Notes: generated by a model from the letters alone, not told the origin. A stretch of DNA of 7,413 nucleotides from Dethiosulfatibacter sp. (GCA_019084435.1 JAHRFV010000132.1:1-7413); one strand, 5' to 3'; positions 1 through 6,096 are shown, numbered from the stretch's first letter. Translations and numbers: made by a program.

Positions 1-608
1 TAATCTCCTTTTCTTAATTGATTAGCGCTTTTTTGCAAGGCTGCTAGAGGTTTTGTGAAGACTGAGGCTGACATTCTTGAATACAACAATGTACTGATAA
101 TCAACAGTAAAACATATATTGATATGATTATTGTAATTACAGCTATAACAGAGGTCGAATCTGCTGAGTTGTAGAAACGGTTGTGTGTAATATTGAAATC
201 AATGCGAATAGATGTGGGAAAGGTGACAACAAGCCAAAATTGCTCTCGTTCGTTGTAAGCGACAGAAAAACTGTATTGACGACGTATATCCTGAGAGCGG
301 GTAAGAAAATCAGTCCACTCACTGACAGTCAATTGGCTTTTGGGAAAGGTGTTGATACCTTCTGAGAAAATTATTTTATAATTGCTATCAATAACCTGAA
401 TACCGCCATTATTGGACGTAACATCACTGTAGGCTATGTCAGAAATGTCATCATTCATTAGGGAGTGAGCTGTATATTTGTTCTTGACTAAAGTCTTTTC
501 AAGATTGACAGAAGTGAGACTGAACAAAAAATAGGCGCTTACAGCAATAAGCGTGGTGATTAAAAAAATGGAAACATAGTTAAATAATAAACGGTTCTTC
601 AGCTTCAA
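1..608 (-). CDS. Membrane sensor histidine kinase, N-terminal part (cut by the window edge)
   Basis: The minus strand is open from a TTG at 608, one nucleotide after the response regulator stop, to the window edge (202 complete codons). A GGGAG lies about 12 nt upstream of the TTG. The first ATG (residue 51) would remove the first membrane helix, so TTG is preferred. Visible parts: a hydrophobic helix at about residues 9-29; an extracytoplasmic domain of about 120 residues (30-152) with a PAS/Cache-like stretch near 69-82 (GGIQVIDSNYKIIF); a second helix at about 153-175; and the start of a HAMP linker (FTKPLAALQKSANQLRKGD). The HisKA and ATPase domains lie outside the window. Architecture and the adjacent OmpR-type regulator make a sensor kinase the natural reading, with the regulator at 610-1299 as its likely partner. 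The ligand is unknown. Translational coupling to the regulator is inferred from the spacing. Confidence 0.85.
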   Translation of the reverse strand, partial: MKLKNRLLFNYVSIFLITTLIAVSAYFLFSLTSVNLEKTLVKNKYTAHSLMNDDISDIAYSDVTSNNGGIQVIDSNYKIIFSEGINTFPKSQLTVSEWTDFLTRSQDIRRQYSFSVAYNEREQFWLVVTFPTSIRIDFNITHNRFYNSADSTSVIAVITIIISIYVLLLIISTLLYSRMSASVFTKPLAALQKSANQLRKGD

Positions 609-609
609 T

Positions 610-1299
610 TTATTTGACGGCTCCCTTGCTCAGTTTATAGCCTATGCCCTTTATTGTTTTGAGATAAACAGGTTTTTTAGTATTCGTTTCTATTTTGGCT
701 CTTATATGGCTGATATGCACCATGATTGTGTTGTCGTCATAGTAATAATCCTCATCCCAGACGGCTGAATAGAGCTGTTTTTTTGTGAAGACTCTTTCTG
801 GGTTTTCCATGAAATGTTTCAACAACAAGTATTCTTTTGCATTAAGGGAAATTTGCTCATCATTCTTATAAACACTACAGGCATCGGTGTTAATAGTCAA
901 TTCACCTATGGTTAATAGCTTTGGTGAGCTTTGATTTGAATTTGACTGTCTTCTCATCCATACACCTACTCTTGCTATCAGTTCGACCATACTGAAGGGC
1001 TTCACAAGATAGTCATCCGCTCCCAATCCAAATCCTAGCAGCTTATCCATATCCGTATCCCGAGCAGTCAGCATAATGACTGGGACATCACTTGTCTCTC
1101 TGATCTTTCTCAGTAGGTTGAAGCCATCAAGCTCCGGCATCATGACATCAAAAATCCCCAGATCAACGCTATCTTTATTAAACAGATCTAGGGCTTCTAT
1201 TCCATTTTTTGCGCAAATGATATTATAGTTTTCCTTTTCGAGATTCAACTTCAACAGATCTCTTAAATCTCTTTCATCTTCAGCAATAAGTATATTCAT
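610..1299 (-). CDS. OmpR/PhoB-family response regulator
   Basis: A 229-residue two-domain regulator. The receiver domain (about 1-115) has the acidic pocket E7/D8, phosphoacceptor D51 in FDVMMPELDG, T78 in IMLTAR and K100-P101 in DDYLVKPF. The C-terminal winged helix (about 130-227) contains LNAKEYLLLKHF, the recognition-helix region DDNTIMVHISHIRAKI and the terminal hairpin LKTIKGIGYKL, as in OmpR/PhoB/VanR proteins. It should bind DNA when phosphorylated by the kinase encoded just downstream. The reading frame extends upstream to an ATG at 1341, inside nqrF. The ATG at 1299 is chosen because GGGAG sits 7 nt before it and the protein then begins with the usual MNILIAEDE. It starts 10 nt after the nqrF stop, so it is very probably co-transcribed with the pump genes. 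Its target genes cannot be read from the window; the pump promoter is an obvious candidate. Confidence 0.95.
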   Translation of the reverse strand: MNILIAEDERDLRDLLKLNLEKENYNIICAKNGIEALDLFNKDSVDLGIFDVMMPELDGFNLLRKIRETSDVPVIMLTARDTDMDKLLGFGLGADDYLVKPFSMVELIARVGVWMRRQSNSNQSSPKLLTIGELTINTDACSVYKNDEQISLNAKEYLLLKHFMENPERVFTKKQLYSAVWDEDYYYDDNTIMVHISHIRAKIETNTKKPVYLKTIKGIGYKLSKGAVK

Positions 1300-1309
1300 T
1301 CTATCTCCC

Positions 1310-2407
1310 TCAATCAAACTTATCAAAATATATGTCCCCATCTGTGAAGCCTTTCTCTTTAAGAATGGGAATGACCGAGTCTATCATCGGTGGACTTCCA
1401 CACAGATAGGCTTCTTTGCTCTCTCCATTATCCACAAATTTCTCTATAAGATCCGTGACTCTTCCGACCTTACCATCCCACTCGCAGTGTGCTGTAGGAC
1501 GAGACAGACAATTGATGTATTCGAAATCATACATTGTTTTTTCAAGTTCTTTTAACTCGTCTGTCATGAACATATCACTTCTTGTTCGAGCACCGAAGTA
1601 TAGGGTTGCCTTTCTTTCAATGTGGTTTTCATTCATATATCTAAGTATACCCATGATAGGTGCCATACCGGTGCCTATTGCCACAAGAACCATTTCCTTA
1701 TCACCCTCTCTGTAATAAAAATCACCAAAAGGTCCAACAATGCTTAATTTGTCGTTCACCTTGAGATGCTTATGGATGTAAGTGGTGCAGATACCATCAG
1801 GAACATAACCGATAAACAGCTCAATGGCATGCTTTGAGCTAGGTGGGGTGGTAATCGAATAAGCTCTATAGACCTCCTCGTTACCGTCATATACAGGTGT
1901 CAAAATTTGGATATATTGTCCCGGTTTATAGTTGATTTCCTGTGTCTCAGGAAGCTCAAGCCGTACCCGTTTAATTTTATCAGTCAGATCTTCTAGAATG
2001 GTCACGGTATATTCGTATTGTTTGACATTAAACAACTCTTCTGGAATCTCAATTCTAATGTCCTCTTTGACCCGTAACTGGCAGGACAATCGGATGCCGT
2101 CCAATCTCTCAGTCTCTGAGACATAGCCCTTTTCTGTTGCGAGAAACTGACCACCACCTTCGATGACCTTCACTTTACAGTATCCACAGCTGCCCTTGCC
2201 ACCACAAGCAGAGGGGATAAAAATATCTTGCTCGTTCAAGGTTGACAGCAGATTGTCGCCACCCTCTACGATGTATTCTTTTTCTTCATTAATAATCAGT
2301 TTTTTTTCACCGTAGTTGGCGATAGTCCTATTGGCTATCGAAAGAAGAAGCGCTAAAAAACCTGTAATGCCTGATATTGCGACAACGGTTGTAATTATGT
2401 TTTCCAT
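1310..2407 (-). CDS. nqrF: NADH-oxidising subunit F of an Na+-NQR-type complex
   Basis: A 365-residue protein with the NqrF domain order. It has an N-terminal membrane helix (about 4-24), then a 2Fe-2S ferredoxin domain with ligands C68, C74, C77 and C109 (ACGGKGSCGYC and SCQ). An FAD-binding domain (about 131-235) carries RAYSITTPP at 181-189. An NAD-binding domain (about 236-365) has IGTGMAP at 244-250, CGSPPM at 336-341 and the terminal aromatic in YFDKFD. NqrF takes hydride from NADH at the cytoplasmic face and passes single electrons through the 2Fe-2S cluster into the NqrD/NqrE membrane core. It is about 40 residues shorter than proteobacterial NqrF, mainly because the segment between the FAD strand YIQILTP and RAYS is compact. 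ATG at 2407 is preceded by AGGAGG with 5-nt spacing. It follows nqrE by 9 nt. A generic oxygenase reductase is less likely, given the N-terminal helix and the neighbouring nqrBCDE. Confidence 0.93.
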   Translation of the reverse strand: MENIITTVVAISGITGFLALLLSIANRTIANYGEKKLIINEEKEYIVEGGDNLLSTLNEQDIFIPSACGGKGSCGYCKVKVIEGGGQFLATEKGYVSETERLDGIRLSCQLRVKEDIRIEIPEELFNVKQYEYTVTILEDLTDKIKRVRLELPETQEINYKPGQYIQILTPVYDGNEEVYRAYSITTPPSSKHAIELFIGYVPDGICTTYIHKHLKVNDKLSIVGPFGDFYYREGDKEMVLVAIGTGMAPIMGILRYMNENHIERKATLYFGARTRSDMFMTDELKELEKTMYDFEYINCLSRPTAHCEWDGKVGRVTDLIEKFVDNGESKEAYLCGSPPMIDSVIPILKEKGFTDGDIYFDKFD

Positions 2408-2416
2408 AAGCTCCTC

Positions 2417-3004
2417 CTACTGTATTTGAACGATTCCCGAGAAACCGATAAAAGCCAGAGCCATCAATCCGGTGATGATCAAGGTGATACCGGGACCCTC
2501 CAGTCCCTTGGGAAACGGGTTGTTTTTTATCTTTTGCCTGATACCTGCCATGGCAACAATTGCCAGCATCCATCCGAGACCGGATCCGACACCGAAGGCG
2601 ACTGATTGTAAGAGTGTGTAATCCCTAATAACCATAAACAGGGAGACGCCTAATATAGCGCAATTGACTGTTATCAATGGCAAGAATATTCCTAAAGCAT
2701 AGTACAGCGTCTGAAAATACCGATCAATGATCATTTCGACCAGTTGGACAAATGCAGCGATTACAATGATAAAGACTATGAATCGCATGTATTCCAAACG
2801 CAATGGTACAAGCACATAACGATAGACTATGAAATTGATTAGAGTGGTGAAAGTCAGGACAAAGGTGACAGCCTGCCCAAGACTGAAAGACGTCTTGATA
2901 TCACTGCTGACAGCAATGAATGAGCACATTCCCAAGAAATTAGCCAATATCATGTTATTAGTGAATATTGCGGCAAAGAAAATGACGATAGGATTGATTT
3001 CCAT
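2417..3004 (-). CDS. nqrE: Membrane subunit E of the Nqr/Rnf complex
   Basis: A 195-residue integral membrane protein with about six hydrophobic helices. It carries the family signatures [18 protein letters not shown] (residues 16-33) and [12 protein letters not shown] (108-119). C27 and C115 match the cysteines that, with the pair in NqrD, bind the intramembrane 2Fe-2S centre. [17 protein letters not shown] at 75-91 and [13 protein letters not shown] at 138-150 are also typical. RnfA is the homologue in Rnf complexes. The signature FLGMC plus the adjacent nqrF favour the NqrE name. NqrD and NqrE are inverted-topology homologues that form the electron-crossing core of the pump. The start ATG overlaps the TGA of nqrD (ATGA), indicating translational coupling. 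A GGGGG stretch lies about 12 nt upstream. Length is normal for the family and all key residues are present. Confidence 0.95.
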   Translation of the reverse strand: MEINPIVIFFAAIFTNNMILANFLGMCSFIAVSSDIKTSFSLGQAVTFVLTFTTLINFIVYRYVLVPLRLEYMRFIVFIIVIAAFVQLVEMIIDRYFQTLYYALGIFLPLITVNCAILGVSLFMVIRDYTLLQSVAFGVGSGLGWMLAIVAMAGIRQKIKNNPFPKGLEGPGITLIITGLMALAFIGFSGIVQIQ

Positions 3005-3624
3005 CAGGCTTTGACACCCCCATTATCAGATTTTTCCTTAAAGATATTCTTTGAGATCCAAATGACGATAGCCAGCATGAAAAAGGCACCTGGCGGCATG
3101 ATCATCAATGTCCAGGAGACCCAGGACTCGCCCAGGATGTTAATACCAAAGATTGAGCCAAAACCCAAAAGCTCTCTGACAAAAGCAATGATTAGTAGCA
3201 CTATTGCATACCCAGCACCGGATGCCATTCCATCCAAGAAAGCATAACCAGGTGGGTTTTTCTGAGCAAAGCTCTCGCATCTACCCATGATAATGCAGTT
3301 TGTTATAATCAGGCCCACATAAGGACCCAGAGCCTCACTCATTGCAGGGAAGAATGCCTTTAAGAAGATATCCACCATAATCACGTAGGCTGATATAATC
3401 AAAGTCTGGACCATCATTCGGATATGCTTTGGCGTGTACTGTCTGAGAAATGAAACAGTCAGCTCTGAAAAAGCGGTGACAAATATAAGCCCTAGTCCCA
3501 TTACCAGTGAATTAATCATTAGGTTTGTGACTGCCAGAGCAGAGCAGATTCCTAAAATTTGCCTAAAAATAGCATTATCTTGCCATATACCCATTGTGAT
3601 TATTGATTTTGTTTTTTTATTCAT
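3004..3624 (-). CDS. nqrD: Membrane subunit D of the Nqr/Rnf complex
   Basis: A 206-residue membrane protein. Recognisable blocks are [11 protein letters not shown] (23-33), [21 protein letters not shown] (72-92), [19 protein letters not shown] (102-120), [16 protein letters not shown] (128-143) and [12 protein letters not shown] (149-160). These resemble NqrD more than RnfE. C27 and C110 correspond to the two NqrD cysteines that share the membrane 2Fe-2S cluster with NqrE. The protein carries electrons between the cytoplasmic NqrF side and the external flavin subunit NqrC. ATG at 3624 has AGGGGG about 9 nt upstream, and the gene overlaps the end of nqrC by 8 nt, as expected for coupled subunits. 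Family-typical length, with no sign of damage. Confidence 0.95.
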   Translation of the reverse strand: MNKKTKSIITMGIWQDNAIFRQILGICSALAVTNLMINSLVMGLGLIFVTAFSELTVSFLRQYTPKHIRMMVQTLIISAYVIMVDIFLKAFFPAMSEALGPYVGLIITNCIIMGRCESFAQKNPPGYAFLDGMASGAGYAIVLLIIAFVRELLGFGSIFGINILGESWVSWTLMIMPPGAFFMLAIVIWISKNIFKEKSDNGGVKA

Positions 3625-4234
3625 CTAGTACATCCCCCTTTGTTTCAGTGAGGATAACCTCAATATTCTGGTTAAATATGTTCAGAACCGCTTTTGATGT
3701 AGATGTAGCCCCTGAAATAGTATCGACATTTCCACCTGTAGAGGGTTTGAAGATTAAATAAGGATCTGTAGAGTTTACATCTAGAGAAATATCTCTGAAC
3801 TGCTCCTGAAACCACTCCTCGTCTATCCTTCCTCCGAGACCGGGTGTTTCGGAATGATTGAGAAAAGAAACGCCTGTAAGATTGCTAAAATCCTGGTTGA
3901 ATGCCAATATGGCCTCTATACCACCCCAAAGGCCTGCACCTTCAATCTTGAAAGCATAGCCCGTTATATCGTCATTCGATTTTCTTACATAGTAGGTCTG
4001 ATTGTCTGCTTTTCTTTCCTCGATAAACTGATTGTATTGCCTGATGATTTCTGCACCGGTTTCACCATACTCAATATTGAAAGCATAAAGGACCTTGGAC
4101 TGTTCTTTTAGCTTGGACTGCTGCTGGATTCTTTCTGCTGATACTTCGTTGATGATGGCTAAAACAGAAGTGAAAACCACAGTTATTATTATCATAAATA
4201 CAACAGGATACAGTACCTTTTTCTTTTTAGCCAT
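3617..4234 (-). CDS. nqrC: FMN-binding subunit C/G of the Nqr/Rnf complex
   Basis: A 205-residue protein with one N-terminal membrane helix (about 8-29) and an extracytoplasmic FMN-binding domain. The flavinylation motif is intact: DTISGATSTS at 171-180, with T177 as the expected phosphoester-linked FMN acceptor. This modification is made by ApbE, which is not in this window. Other family blocks are GAGLWGGIEAIL (99-110) and HSETPGLGGRIDEEWF (127-142). The GLW block is NqrC-like, whereas the length is closer to RnfG (about 200) than to proteobacterial NqrC (about 255). The frame opens at a GTG at 4243, but ATG at 4234 is preferred: GAGAGG lies 8 nt before it and it gives the usual MAKKKK start. 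With that start the gene overlaps nqrB by 8 nt. Calling it rnfG would be equally defensible. Confidence 0.92.
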   Translation of the reverse strand: MAKKKKVLYPVVFMIIITVVFTSVLAIINEVSAERIQQQSKLKEQSKVLYAFNIEYGETGAEIIRQYNQFIEERKADNQTYYVRKSNDDITGYAFKIEGAGLWGGIEAILAFNQDFSNLTGVSFLNHSETPGLGGRIDEEWFQEQFRDISLDVNSTDPYLIFKPSTGGNVDTISGATSTSKAVLNIFNQNIEVILTETKGDVLDE

Positions 4235-5183
4235 TCTGAACACCTCTCTTCTTCAGATACTTGACCCCTTCGTCCATTATTGGAACAAAGGTGTTGGCTA
4301 TTAGAATAGCAAACATGATACCACCTGGAAATAGCGCGAAGGAACGAATGATTACTGTTATACCGCCTATCAGCAGACCAAATACAATGCGGGCTTCGAA
4401 GGTTTTTGGGCATGTGATAGGATCCGTCGCCATAAAAACAGCACCGAAAATCAATCCGCCTGTCAGAAAACCCCATAATGGTTGGAAGACCTGTTGAAAC
4501 CCCATATAATAAAGACTAAAGCTAAGTATAAAATAACCTGAGAAAACGGAAAGAATGATTTCCTTGTGAGCTACTTTCTTGATGACAAGATATAAACCTG
4601 ACAACAGAATAAGCAAAGCAGATACCTCTCCCATAGAACCAGAGATATTGCCAACGAAAAGGTCAAAATAGGATGCCATGACGCCGCTATCTCTGTAAAT
4701 CAGCATAGGTGTGGATTGTGCCAGCACATCAATAGGTTCGGTCAGGTACTTTGTGAATCCACCCATAAAAACTGTTGATGGTGCAGACCACTGAGCCGTA
4801 AGGTATTTAGCAAAGGACACGTATACGAACGCTCTTGCAGCTGCCGCAGGATTAAATACATTTCTTCCGAATCCACCAAAAGCCTCTCTAGCGAAAGTTA
4901 TACCGAATATAATGCCTACTGAGGCCACCCAAAATGGTGTTCTAGGGGGCAGAGTTAGGGTGAAAAGCAATGCAGAAACTAATACAGCTTTGGTAAAAGG
5001 CTTTTTGGATTTTCTATTGAACATCCACTCAGTCAGCATAGCTGAAATACATGTCACTATTGCCAGAATCAAAACCCTCCAGCCAAATGTTCCAATAGCA
5101 AATATGAATATGGGAATTAATGAATATAGAACCTTTTGCATGGCACTCTGATTCATAAATTTGATAGTCAACAATTGTTTCAA
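4227..5183 (-). CDS. nqrB: Membrane subunit B/D of the Nqr/Rnf complex
   Basis: A 318-residue polytopic membrane protein of the NqrB/RnfD family, which carries FMN and forms a large part of the ion path. Blocks seen: GGFGRNVFNPAAAARAFVYV (103-122, close to the FNPA signature), GSMGEVSALLILLSGLYL (182-199), GAVFMATDPITCP (247-259) and FPGGIMFAILIANTFVPIMD (285-304). The length matches RnfD (about 315-350) and lacks the longer N-terminus of classical NqrB (about 415). The position of the covalent FMN site, usually SGATP, reads AQSTP (155-159). The acceptor threonine T158 survives but the preceding residues differ. Translation begins at TTG 5183: AGGAGG ends 5 nt upstream, while the first ATG is 27 nt further in. 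This is the first gene of the operon. No nqrA, rnfC or rnfB precedes it; the next upstream gene is an HxlR regulator with its own terminator. Confidence 0.92.
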   Translation of the reverse strand: MKQLLTIKFMNQSAMQKVLYSLIPIFIFAIGTFGWRVLILAIVTCISAMLTEWMFNRKSKKPFTKAVLVSALLFTLTLPPRTPFWVASVGIIFGITFAREAFGGFGRNVFNPAAAARAFVYVSFAKYLTAQWSAPSTVFMGGFTKYLTEPIDVLAQSTPMLIYRDSGVMASYFDLFVGNISGSMGEVSALLILLSGLYLVIKKVAHKEIILSVFSGYFILSFSLYYMGFQQVFQPLWGFLTGGLIFGAVFMATDPITCPKTFEARIVFGLLIGGITVIIRSFALFPGGIMFAILIANTFVPIMDEGVKYLKKRGVQNG

Positions 5184-5188
5184 TTCGC

Positions 5189-5194
5189 CCTCCT
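5189..5194 (-). promoter_or_regulatory. Ribosome binding site that fixes a TTG start for nqrB
   Basis: The minus strand reads AGGAGG, 5 nt before TTG at 5183. No ATG lies at a usable distance, so the TTG start rests on this perfect Shine-Dalgarno sequence. Confidence 0.85.
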
Positions 5195-5218
5195 ATGAAT
5201 ATTAATCACGTTAAGTTA

Positions 5219-5247
5219 ATTCTAACAGATGCTTCAATTCTCTACAA
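5219..5247 (-). promoter_or_regulatory. Probable promoter of the nqr-two-component operon
   Basis: On the minus strand TTGTAG (5242-5247) and TAGAAT (5219-5224) are separated by 17 nt. The -10 matches TATAAT at 5 of 6 positions; the -35 is weak (3 of 6). A start near 5212 would give a short leader of about 30 nt. The -10 lies inside an imperfect palindrome, GTTAGAATTAAC (5215-5226), followed by an ATTAA...TTAAT pair at 5201-5220. This could be an operator, but it does not match a regulator consensus I can name. A weak -35 would fit activator dependence, which is inference only. Confidence 0.5.
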
Positions 5248-5270
5248 ATAAAATATATTTTTAACATCAA

Positions 5271-5309
5271 ATAGAAAAGCCGTGTCGAGTATATCATAGA
5301 CACGGCTTT
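5271..5309 (-). terminator. Rho-independent terminator after the hxlR-type gene
   Basis: A perfect 11-bp stem (AAAGCCGTGTC at 5276-5286 with GACACGGCTTT at 5299-5309) encloses a 12-nt loop. On the minus strand it is followed by TTTTCTATTT, a reasonable U tract. It lies 24 nt past the HxlR stop and before the nqr promoter, so it separates the two transcription units. The other strand has only a short TTTA tail and no gene to terminate. Confidence 0.85.
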
Positions 5310-5332
5310 AAATATTTTGTATTCACATTATA

Positions 5333-5725
5333 TCATTTCTTAGAAGTACTCAACTCTTGTTTGATTATTTTCTCCTGGAGTGATGTATCAATGGTTATAT
5401 CAAATTGATCTGCGTAGCTTCTACCCCATTTGTACATAGAATTCAAAACAGGCAGGAAAGTCTTGCCATCCTCTGTAAGTGAATATTCAACCTTTGGCGG
5501 TATTACCGCATATACTTCTCTATGTACTAAGCCATTTTCCTCAAGGTCTCTCAGCTGCTGTGTCAGCATTTTGGGTGTGATTCCGGGCATTATTCTTTTC
5601 AGTTGGCTGAATCTCAGATGATAATTTCTCAGATGCCAAAGTATGACACATTTCCACTTGCCACCTATGAGATCCATAGATAGTTCCAAGGGACATCTAT
5701 AAATTTTTTCCATTTCCTCAATCAT
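5333..5725 (-). CDS. HxlR-family winged-helix transcriptional regulator
   Basis: A 130-residue protein covering the complete HxlR (DUF24) domain. CPLELSMDLIGGKWKCVILW (11-30) is the family signature, followed by RFSQLKRIMPGITPKMLTQQLRDLEENGLVHREVY (about 38-72) and the wing/terminal part VEYSLTEDGKTFLPVLNSMYKWG. These are MarR-like dimeric DNA-binding proteins. Several respond to oxidants, aldehydes or quinones through the conserved N-terminal cysteine, here C11; a second cysteine is present at C26. ATG at 5725 is supported by GGAGG 7 nt upstream. An in-frame ATG at residue 5 has no suitable spacing. HxlR regulators usually control themselves and a divergent neighbour. Here the divergent position holds only a remnant or short RNA (5841-6012). 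It is co-oriented with the nqr operon but terminated before it, so a role there is possible but not shown. Confidence 0.93.
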   Translation of the reverse strand: MIEEMEKIYRCPLELSMDLIGGKWKCVILWHLRNYHLRFSQLKRIMPGITPKMLTQQLRDLEENGLVHREVYAVIPPKVEYSLTEDGKTFLPVLNSMYKWGRSYADQFDITIDTSLQEKIIKQELSTSKK

Positions 5726-5726
5726 G

Positions 5727-5774
5727 TGATACCTCCAAAAAAATTATGGTATCATTGTAACACAAGGTATCATT
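5727..5774. promoter_or_regulatory. Repeated GGTATCA motifs, candidate HxlR operator
   Basis: GGTATCATT occurs as a perfect direct repeat at 5748-5756 and 5766-5774 (18-bp period). The inverse TGATACC is at 5727-5733, making a 7-bp inverted repeat with the central copy (14-nt spacer). The copies flank and overlap the -10 of the regulator's promoter and reach its Shine-Dalgarno region, the expected layout for autorepression. The repeats are seen directly; binding by the encoded HxlR protein is inferred. Confidence 0.6.
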
Positions 5775-5782
5775 TTTGACTA
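5754..5782 (-). promoter_or_regulatory. Probable promoter of the HxlR-family gene
   Basis: On the minus strand TAGTCA (5777-5782, 4 of 6 to TTGACA) and TACAAT (5754-5759, 5 of 6 to TATAAT) are 17 nt apart. One GGTATCATT repeat lies in the spacer and another overlaps the -10. The predicted start is near 5747, about 22 nt before the ATG. Confidence 0.55.
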
Positions 5783-5840
5783 TTCGAATTTTCAAATTCT
5801 AATAAAATAATCAAAAATTCAGATAGATTTTCAACAGACT

Positions 5841-5869
5841 TTGACATGATAATCACAAACCACTATAAA
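5841..5869 (+). promoter_or_regulatory. Strong sigma-A-type promoter divergent from the HxlR gene
   Basis: TTGACA (5841-5846, perfect) and TATAAA (5864-5869, 5 of 6) are separated by exactly 17 nt. It is the best housekeeping promoter in the window. It points right, toward a stretch with no intact gene that ends in a terminator about 120-140 nt further on. The start of transcription should fall near 5876. Confidence 0.7.
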
Positions 5870-5876
5870 ACTATAG

Positions 5877-5978
5877 GAGTCTAAAAATTATAATAGTCAT
5901 TACCTCGTATCTGACTATAAGGTTGTTGGAGATTGGGAAAAAATTGTTGATGCATTAATTGCAAAATTGTCGATTTAG
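5877..5978 (+). pseudogene. Possible gene remnant or small-RNA unit divergent from the HxlR gene
   Basis: Between the strong promoter (5841-5869) and the terminator (5987-6012) there is no complete gene. One frame is open for 33 codons to TAG at 5976-5978 and ends DYKVVGDWEKIVDALIAKL plus SI. This reads like the C-terminal helix of a protein, but the frame has no ATG, GTG or TTG start. A second frame begins just after an AGGAGT at 5875-5880 with codons for IIIVITSYL, resembling the first beta-strand of a Rossmann or flavodoxin fold, but with ATT where ATG would be expected. Both fit a gene that lost its middle, leaving its ends, promoter and terminator. Alternatively the unit encodes a small RNA of about 135 nt; ATAGTC (5893-5898) and GACTAT (5913-5918) can pair near its 5' end. 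No family can be assigned. Confidence 0.3.
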
Positions 5979-5986
5979 ATATTTAG

Positions 5987-6012
5987 AGGAGAGGCTTGCC
6001 TCTCCTTTTTTT
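5987..6012 (+). terminator. Rho-independent terminator upstream of glgB
   Basis: AGGAGAGG (5987-5994) pairs perfectly with CCTCTCCT (5999-6006) across a CTTG loop, followed by a run of seven T (6006-6012, sharing the last stem T). It is oriented to end a rightward transcript. It lies 9 nt after the TAG of the short open frame, which supports a real transcription unit to its left. Confidence 0.88.
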
Positions 6013-6044
6013 GTTCAAATTTCAATGATTAACGGTAGCTTAAC

Positions 6045-6073
6045 TATACAAGTCATTAAAAATATTGTATAAT
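6045..6073 (+). promoter_or_regulatory. Probable glgB promoter
   Basis: A perfect TATAAT at 6068-6073 with TATACA (4 of 6 to TTGACA) 17 nt upstream at 6045-6050. The start would be near 6080, leaving a leader of only about 17 nt. The glgB ATG at 6097 has GAGG 6 nt upstream (TTGAGGTTATAATG). Confidence 0.55.
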
Positions 6074-6096
6074 TAATAAAAAGCATTGAGGTTATA

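Noticed and set aside
183..365. A 60-codon plus-strand frame near the left edge.
   Set aside because: It lies antisense to the sensor domain of the histidine kinase, whose frame is open across the full 608 nt with coherent membrane helices and HAMP sequence.
1416..5151. Plus-strand open frames of 60-100 codons opposite the nqr genes and the regulators.
   Set aside because: They lie wholly antisense to well-supported genes, have no recognisable domains and lack convincing ribosome sites.
1310..5183. A standard Rnf complex.
   Set aside because: RnfB (polyferredoxin) and RnfC (NADH/ferredoxin subunit) are absent, and subunit F is a clear NqrF with ferredoxin, FAD and NAD domains.
5201..5226. 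A Rex (NADH/NAD+ sensor) operator at the nqr promoter, suggested by GTTA...TAAC.
   Set aside because: The half-sites are four nucleotides apart, whereas the Rex palindrome places GTTA and TAAC six apart, and the flanking bases do not match. Only an unnamed imperfect palindrome can be supported.
5184..5275. A riboswitch or long leader in front of nqrB.
   Set aside because: The predicted leader is only about 30 nt and shows no conserved aptamer-like structure; the only strong hairpin in the gap is the hxlR terminator upstream of the promoter.
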